Assembly (NCBI RefSeq): GCF_015160875.1
Contig: NZ_CP063374.1
Location: forward strand, 7,419,283 to 7,483,282
Origin: Streptomyces chromofuscus
Lineage (GTDB): Bacteria > Actinomycetota > Actinomycetes > Streptomycetales > Streptomycetaceae
DNA: 64,000 bases
Direction: 5' to 3'
Position 1 is the stretch's first letter. Each line of letters starts with the position of its first letter. The position numbers and the translations under genes are program-made. Positions 59,537 through 64,000 of this stretch are shown one piece after another. The notes beneath the pieces were generated by a model, which was given only the letters and a program-made list of their open reading frames with translations, was not told the DNA's origin and made no database searches.

Positions 59537-59564
59537 CATAAGGTCATCTTATGGCATGCATAAG
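59537..59564. promoter_or_regulatory. LysR-type half-site array CATAAG/CTTATG
   Basis: CATAAG-N5-CTTATG-N5-CATAAG lies 54-81 bp before the LysR start. Just upstream TCTATG (59527-59532) may be a fourth half site. The regular alternation suits a LysR tetramer. The same half-site pair occurs at 60879-60894, upstream of the DJ-1 gene. Confidence 0.6.
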
Positions 59565-59617
59565 CCGCTCTGGGGTCTGGGGGGCGTGCCGCCTGCCGCG
59601 GTGCTTTCCTTCTGCCT

Positions 59618-60550
59618 GTGGTCGTGAACGAAACCCGCGGCGGCATGCCGCCCCTCGATCTGCTGTCGACGTTCCTGGAGATCTACCGCGCGGGCTCGCT
59701 GTCCGCCGCGGCCCAGCGGCTCGGCGTGACCCAGCCGGCCGTCACCGGCCAACTCGCCCGCCTGGAGGAGAAACTCGGCGAACCGCTGTTCGTCCGCACA
59801 CCGAAGGGCGCCACGCCGACCCAGCGGGCCGCCGTGCTCGCCTCCCGCGTCGGCGTGCACGTGGACGGCCTGCGCGAGGCACTGAGCCCGGACGACGCCG
59901 AGCCGCCGCTCAAGGGAACGGTGAGGGTCGGGGGAGCGGCCGAGGTGATGACCCTGCGGGTGCTGCCGGTGCTGGCCGAGCTGACCGCCCGGGGCGTGAC
60001 CGTCCACGTGACCCACGGGCTCGCCGACGACCTGCTGTCCCAGCTGGCGGACGGACGACTGGACCTCGTCGTGTCGGCGGTCCGTCCGACCCGGCAGGGG
60101 CTGCTCGCGGAGCCGCTGGTGGACGAGGAGTTCGTCCTCGTCGCCCCGCCCGCGCTGGCCCACACCGTCGACGCCGCCCGGCTGCGGGCCGAACCGGTGG
60201 CGGCGCTCGCCCATCTGCCGCTGGTCGCCTACGCCGAGGAACTGCCCGTCGTGCGCCGCTACTGGCGCAGCGAGTTCGGCCGCCGCCCCCCGAACCCGGT
60301 GGCGCTGCTCGTCCCCGACCTGAGGTCCGTCCTCGCGGCGGTCGTCGCGGGCGCCGGCGTCTCCGTCCTGCCCCGGTACGTCGCCGCCCCGGCCCTCGCC
60401 GCCGGGGAGGTCGTGCAGCTGCACCATCCCGAGGTGGCGCCGCTCAACACGCTGTACCTGGCCGTACGACGGGGCGCGCCGGCCGGCCCCGCCGTGACCG
60501 TGCTGCGCGACCGCCTCCAGCAGGCCGCGCGCCGGTGGAGCACGCTGTGA
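59618..60550 (+). CDS. LysR-family transcriptional regulator
   Basis: This protein of about 310 residues has an N-terminal LysR helix-turn-helix (LSTFLEIYRAGSLSAAAQRLGVTQPAVTG, then RLEEKLGEPLFVRTPKGATP) and a C-terminal effector-binding domain. The start is GTG 59618 or 59624; ATG 59645 is also possible. Its upstream region carries CATAAG/CTTATG half sites, and the same motif lies between the broken oxidoreductase and the DJ-1 gene. It therefore probably controls itself and that pair. The inducer may be an electrophile or quinone. Confidence 0.88.
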   Translation: MVVNETRGGMPPLDLLSTFLEIYRAGSLSAAAQRLGVTQPAVTGQLARLEEKLGEPLFVRTPKGATPTQRAAVLASRVGVHVDGLREALSPDDAEPPLKGTVRVGGAAEVMTLRVLPVLAELTARGVTVHVTHGLADDLLSQLADGRLDLVVSAVRPTRQGLLAEPLVDEEFVLVAPPALAHTVDAARLRAEPVAALAHLPLVAYAEELPVVRRYWRSEFGRRPPNPVALLVPDLRSVLAAVVAGAGVSVLPRYVAAPALAAGEVVQLHHPEVAPLNTLYLAVRRGAPAGPAVTVLRDRLQQAARRWSTL

Positions 60551-60553
60551 GCC

Positions 60554-60870
60554 TCACCCTTCGCGCCCGGCGCCGGGGGCGATGACGACCTTGCCGACGA
60601 CGGTGCCGGACTCGGCGTACCGCAGCGCGTCGGCCGCCTCCCGCAGCGGGTGGATCCGGTCGATCCTGGCCTCGATCGCGCCGGACCGCAGCAGGTCGAA
60701 GATCTTCGTGAGGTCCTCGCGCAGCTCCGCCCGGTATCGCTGCGGACGCGACGCCGGGCCTTGCCGGCCCACAGGCTGAAGAAGTGGGCGTGGCGCCCGC
60801 TGGGCAGGGCGTTCCACACCGCGAGCTTCGCGACCAGCTTCAGGGCCGTGATCGTGCCGCTGCCGGACCA
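60554..60870 (-). pseudogene. quinone-oxidoreductase/zinc-binding dehydrogenase remnant
   Basis: The downstream part reads AELREDLTKIFDLLRSGAIEAR then IDRIHPLREAADALRYAESGTVVGKVVIAPG, the usual end of medium-chain quinone oxidoreductases. Upstream, in another frame, VWNALPSGRHAHFFSLWAGKA belongs to the same family. A frameshift lies near 60740-60765 and the N-terminal 200 or more residues, including the cofactor site, are absent. It is a clear gene relic next to the LysR gene. Confidence 0.75.
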
Positions 60871-60878
60871 GCCGCAGG

Positions 60879-60894
60879 CATAAGCTTTCTTATG
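60879..60894. promoter_or_regulatory. CATAAG-N4-CTTATG operator upstream of DJ-1 gene
   Basis: A perfect inverted repeat of two half sites with a 4-bp spacer lies 46 bp before the DJ-1 start and just beyond the pseudogene. It shares its half site with the array at 59537-59564, so the LysR protein is a likely ligand. Confidence 0.6.
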
Positions 60895-60939
60895 GCGGGT
60901 GACGTGCAGGCTGCTGATCCCTGATGGACGCTGGGACGC

Positions 60940-61644
60940 ATGACGAAGATATTGATGGTCATCTCAGGCGCCGACAGCCTGCGGCTGGCCGACGGTTCCA
61001 CCCACCCCACCGGCTACTGGGCCGAGGAGGTGGCAGCCTCCCACCAGGTGCTCACCGCCGCGGGCGTCCAGGTGTCGATCGCCACGCCGGGCGGCGTACG
61101 CCCCACCGTCGACGTGCTCAGCCTGGACGAGCGCGGCGGAGTCCCCGAGGCCGACGCCCGGCGCTTCCGTGCCTGTCTCGACGGCCTCGCCGACCAGCTG
61201 TCCGCGCCGCTCGCCCTGTCCGACGTACGGCTCGCCGACTACGACGCCGTCCACCTCCCCGGCGGCCACGCCCCGATGGCCGACCTCGCGCAGGACGCCG
61301 ACCTGGGCCGGCTGCTCAACGAGGCCGACGCGGCGGGCACGACGGTGGCGGCCCTGTGCCACGGTGTCGCCGCACTGCTCAGCGCCGAGCGGCAGGACGG
61401 CACGTTCACTTTCGCCGGACGCACGCTGACGTCGTTCAGCGACGCCGAGGAGCGCCAAGGCGGTCTGGGCGACAACACGCCCTACTACCTGGAGACCAGG
61501 CTGCGCGAGCGAGGCGCGCAGGTGCGCACCGGTCCCGCCTGGAGCAGCACGGTAGTCGTGGACGGCAGCCTGATCACAGGTCAGAACCCGCAGTCCAGCA
61601 CGGCGACCGCCGAGGCCGTGCTCAAGGCGCTCGGCGAGCGCTGA
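60940..61644 (+). CDS. DJ-1/PfpI-family protein (Hsp31-like)
   Basis: This 234-residue protein has an N-terminal glutamate region (GYWAEEVAASHQVL) and nucleophile elbow VAALCHGVAALL with C140 and H141. Relatives include Hsp31-type chaperones, methylglyoxal glyoxalase III and protein deglycases. Regulation by the LysR gene is suggested by the shared operator. Role in electrophile or carbonyl stress is inference from family and context. Confidence 0.88.
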   Translation: MTKILMVISGADSLRLADGSTHPTGYWAEEVAASHQVLTAAGVQVSIATPGGVRPTVDVLSLDERGGVPEADARRFRACLDGLADQLSAPLALSDVRLADYDAVHLPGGHAPMADLAQDADLGRLLNEADAAGTTVAALCHGVAALLSAERQDGTFTFAGRTLTSFSDAEERQGGLGDNTPYYLETRLRERGAQVRTGPAWSSTVVVDGSLITGQNPQSSTATAEAVLKALGER

Positions 61645-61663
61645 ACCGCACCCGTCCGGGCCG

Positions 61664-62554
61664 TCAGCCCGCGGCGGCGCGGGCGGACAGCCCGTGGCGC
61701 AGGCACTCGACCAGGTCGGCCGCGATGCCGCCGTCGAGGTCCAGGCGGGGGTTGAAGATCGTGACGTCCAGGCCGACGGCTCGCTCGTCGGCCAGGGCCG
61801 CGCTCAGCACGTCCTCCAGCTCCAGCCACGTCAGCCCGCCGGGTTGGCGGTAGTCGACGGCCGGCATGACCGCGTCGTCCAGCACGTCGACGTCGAGGTG
61901 CACCCAGAAGCCGCCGGGTACGCGTGTCAGCCGGTCCACCGCCCGGCGGGCCGCCGTACCGGCGCCGACGGCACGGACCCCGTCGAGGTCCACGGCGTAC
62001 AACTCGCGCGGCAGGGGCTGCATGCCGAACTCGGCCGACTCGGCGGCGTCCCGGTAGCCGAGCACCGCCACGTCCTCGTCGCGCACCAGCGGTCCGCGGC
62101 CTTCCAGGTCGGTGAGGGAGGTGGGGCCGCGGCCCGTGACCAGGGCGAGGTCCATCGAGGCGGCCTCGCCCGCGGGTTCCGCCTCCGGCTGGTAGAAGTC
62201 GGTGTGCCCGTCGAGGAACAGCAGGCCGTGCCGGCCGCGCCGCCTCAGGGCGAGCAGGTTGCCCAGCAGGATGCTGCAGTCGCCGCCGAGCACGACGGGG
62301 AAGCGGCCGGAGTCGAGAACGCCGCCGACCGCGTCGGCGAGCCGGACGGAGTACCCCGCGATCCCCGCGATGTTGAGGACCCCGGTGGCGGGATCCCGCC
62401 TCGCGTCGTAGGCGGGCGGCTCGACCCGGCCGGCCCGCACCGCGCCCGGGACGTCCAGCAGCCCGGCGGCGAGCAGCGCCGCCGGCAGGTCCTCGACGCC
62501 CGTCGGTCGCAGCCCCAGGACGGACGGCGCCTCGATGATCGCCAGTTCCCGCAC
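61664..62554 (-). CDS. arginase/agmatinase-family hydrolase
   Basis: This 296-residue ureohydrolase-fold protein has FLDGHTDF with metal ligands D115, H117 and D119, and HLDVDVLDDA near 212. The first motif reads GGDCS (C93) where arginases have GGDHS, so one manganese ligand is Cys. Substrates could be arginine, agmatine, formiminoglutamate or a guanidino compound. ATG 62554 follows the fold. Confidence 0.85.
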   Translation of the reverse strand: MRELAIIEAPSVLGLRPTGVEDLPAALLAAGLLDVPGAVRAGRVEPPAYDARRDPATGVLNIAGIAGYSVRLADAVGGVLDSGRFPVVLGGDCSILLGNLLALRRRGRHGLLFLDGHTDFYQPEAEPAGEAASMDLALVTGRGPTSLTDLEGRGPLVRDEDVAVLGYRDAAESAEFGMQPLPRELYAVDLDGVRAVGAGTAARRAVDRLTRVPGGFWVHLDVDVLDDAVMPAVDYRQPGGLTWLELEDVLSAALADERAVGLDVTIFNPRLDLDGGIAADLVECLRHGLSARAAAG

Positions 62555-62633
62555 GTCACAGTCCCTTCGCCGGTGGGCGCCCCCGTCGGCCCATCGTCGC
62601 GCACGAACGCGGCCGCCGCCCGGCCGGCGACGG

Positions 62634-63284
62634 TCACCCGGCCGGGTCGTCGGGCCGTCCGCAGCACAGGAACAGATGCGGCTCCGGGACCGCCCCCGGA
62701 TGAGCGGGGGTGAACACCGTGCGGTTCTCCCGCAGCACGGTCAGACCCGCCTTGCCCGCCATCGTGGCGAACTCCTCCGCCCCGAAGCTGGTCACCCGCA
62801 CCGGCTGTCCCATGAACACGGCGTCGACGCCTTCCACGTCCAGCGGCACGGTGGCGAGCACCAGATGACCGCCGGACCGCACCGCCCGCGCCAGCCGCCG
62901 TACGAGCGCGGACTGCTCCGCGCGGGTCATCTGCAGCAGGGAGAAGTACACGCACACCGCGTCGAACGAGCCGTCCGGGAGCGGCATCTCGCGGATGTCG
63001 GCGCACTGGAAGGCGGCGCCCGGCACCTGCCGGGCCGCGAGTTCCACCATCACGGGCGACACGTCCACGCCGAGGACGTCGTGGCCGGCCTCGGCGAGCG
63101 TCTGCGCCGTGGGACGCCCGGTCCCGCTGCCGACGTCCAGCACCCGGCTGCCGGGTGCCAGTCGCTCCAGCAGCCACTCCAGCGACGCCCGGTGCGCCTC
63201 GGACGAGGCGAACGCCTTCTCGTACGCCGCCCCGATCGCGTCGAACACGGTCGCGGCGCCCGGCCGCTGGTCCCCGTCGGTCAC
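62634..63284 (-). CDS. class I SAM-dependent methyltransferase
   Basis: This 216-residue protein has motif I VLDVGSGTGRPTAQTLAEAG, motif II GVDVSPVMVELA and FDAVCVYFSLLQM, matching UbiE/type-11 methyltransferases. The acceptor is unknown. GTG 63284 has GGGGGAG upstream. The frame continues upstream for 70 unlikely codons. Confidence 0.87.
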   Translation of the reverse strand: MTDGDQRPGAATVFDAIGAAYEKAFASSEAHRASLEWLLERLAPGSRVLDVGSGTGRPTAQTLAEAGHDVLGVDVSPVMVELAARQVPGAAFQCADIREMPLPDGSFDAVCVYFSLLQMTRAEQSALVRRLARAVRSGGHLVLATVPLDVEGVDAVFMGQPVRVTSFGAEEFATMAGKAGLTVLRENRTVFTPAHPGAVPEPHLFLCCGRPDDPAG

Positions 63285-63486
63285 GATGCTCCCCCTTCGC
63301 CTCGGATGTGCCGGGCATCGTCGCATCCACGGGCCGGGGTCACAACGGGGCCCACGTGCGCGGGCGGGCGGGGCACGGCCGCGCGGTCGCGGGGCCGGCT
63401 GAGCGGTGGGGCCGCCCCGCGTCGGTTGCACGGGGGGTCGCCGACGTCGGTTGCGGTGGGGTGGGGCGTCACGGCAGGGTGCGGGC

Positions 63487-63942
63487 GTGACCACCTTGCT
63501 GATCGTGCATCACACGCCCTCGCCGAACTGCCAGGCCATGCTGGAAGCGGTGATCTCCGGTGCGACGACGCCGGAGATCGAGGGCGTCCGGGTCGAGCGA
63601 CGGGCGGCGCTGTCCGCCACCGCGTCCGACGTGCTGGCCGCCGACGGCTATCTGCTGGGCACCCCGGCGAACCTCGGCTACATGTCCGGGGCGCTCAAGC
63701 ACTTCTTCGACCAGGTCTACTACCCGTGCCTGGACGAGACGCGCGGGCGGCCCTTCGGCTACTACGTCCACGGCGGCAACGACGTCACGGGCGCCGTGCG
63801 CGGCATCGAGTCGATCACGACCGGCCTGGGCTGGCGGCGCGCGGCCGAGGCGGTCACCGTGACCGGCGAGCCGGACCGCGCCGGCATCGAGCGGTGCTGG
63901 GAGCTGGGCGCGACGGTCGCCGCCGGGCTCATGGAGCCGTGA
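63487..63942 (+). CDS. flavodoxin-like NAD(P)H-dependent FMN reductase
   Basis: This 151-residue protein has a flavodoxin fold: TLLIVHHTPSPNCQAMLEAV (FMN phosphate loop), then LLGTPANLGYMSGALKHFFD (isoalloxazine loop) and FGYYVHGGNDVTGAVRGIES. It probably reduces FMN or a quinone with NAD(P)H. GTG 63487 is the start. A hairpin terminator follows at 63944. Confidence 0.85.
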   Translation: MTTLLIVHHTPSPNCQAMLEAVISGATTPEIEGVRVERRAALSATASDVLAADGYLLGTPANLGYMSGALKHFFDQVYYPCLDETRGRPFGYYVHGGNDVTGAVRGIESITTGLGWRRAAEAVTVTGEPDRAGIERCWELGATVAAGLMEP

Positions 63943-63943
63943 C

Positions 63944-63977
63944 GGCCGGGGCCGCGGAAGCACGCCCGGCCCCGGCC
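63944..63977. terminator. hairpin terminator at the right edge
   Basis: The arms GGCCGGGGCC (63944-63953) and GGCCCCGGCC (63968-63977) are perfect complements with 14 bases between. It ends the FMN-reductase gene. A TCA trinucleotide near 63989 could be the stop of a further minus-strand gene off the window (tail AAE-stop), too short to name. Confidence 0.75.
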
Positions 63978-64000
63978 GGTGTGGTGGTCATTCCGCCGCC

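Noticed and set aside
1..64000. tRNA, rRNA or CRISPR loci
   Set aside because: No cloverleaf-like sequence with conserved TTCGA arms, no rRNA-like segment and no repeat-spacer array was seen by reading; a covariance-model scan would settle tRNAs.

Overview
The window is about 64 kb of very GC-rich DNA (roughly 70-73 % by eye). It has tightly packed genes, many GTG starts, AGGAGG-type ribosome sites and several actinomycete-only families (DUF397, DUF5133, DUF5709, PF04672 methyltransferases, mycothiol enzymes, F420/PPOX-like proteins). This fits a Streptomyces chromosome. I see no rRNA, tRNA, CRISPR array, prophage or replication origin. The one intact mobile-element boundary is a decayed IS701-family copy at 17.7-19.1 kb.

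Layout. 1-5.8 kb: an ABC exporter running off the left edge, a mycothiol-dependent formaldehyde dehydrogenase with its metallo-hydrolase partner, DUF4180, an SDR and a secreted L,D-transpeptidase. 6-11.8 kb: a membrane-anchored trypsin-like protease, a PF04672 methyltransferase, a MalY/PatB C-S lyase, a PPOX-fold oxidoreductase, and a TetR regulator with a matching palindromic operator at its own promoter and at a DUF35 Zn-ribbon gene. 11.9-17.3 kb: a signalling island (STAS-ANTAR fusion, a small winged-helix protein, a large ANTAR-GAF-PAS-SpoIIE phosphatase, an RpiR regulator). 17.7-24.7 kb: the IS, a P-loop kinase, a GH65 phosphorylase paired with a beta-phosphoglucomutase-type HAD, and a peptidase E. 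24.7-32.2 kb: an APC permease, soluble transhydrogenase, a second SpoIIE-type phosphatase and a Gfo/Idh oxidoreductase.

32.2-43.3 kb: a GC-rich minisatellite stretch, then a secreted polyester hydrolase closely resembling the thermophilic actinomycete cutinases that act on PET, a LAL-type LuxR regulator with a TTA codon, a PucR regulator, and a complete five-gene branched-chain amino acid/amide uptake operon with translationally coupled genes. 43.4-49.6 kb: a second PF04672 methyltransferase, an XRE-DUF5753/DUF397 pair, an ABC-exporter remnant, and a compact graspetide (ATP-grasp RiPP) locus of precursor plus ligase with an ECF-like promoter. A 67-bp-period satellite array follows. 49.6-58 kb: a membrane-protein, molybdenum-oxidoreductase and glycan-type gene set (GT2, DUF2064, epimerase with a zinc-knuckle-like insert, methyltransferase). 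58-64 kb: iron-box-associated fprA, a LysR/DJ-1 pair sharing CATAAG/CTTATG operators around a broken quinone oxidoreductase, an arginase-family protein, a methyltransferase and a flavodoxin-like reductase.

The most interesting items are the two-gene graspetide system (46994-48188), the PET-hydrolase-like enzyme (33039-33989), the TetR operator placed inside a 17-bp promoter spacer (11039-11067), the LysR/DJ-1 operator set, the STAS-ANTAR fusion island, and the 67-bp higher-order satellite (49069-49570).
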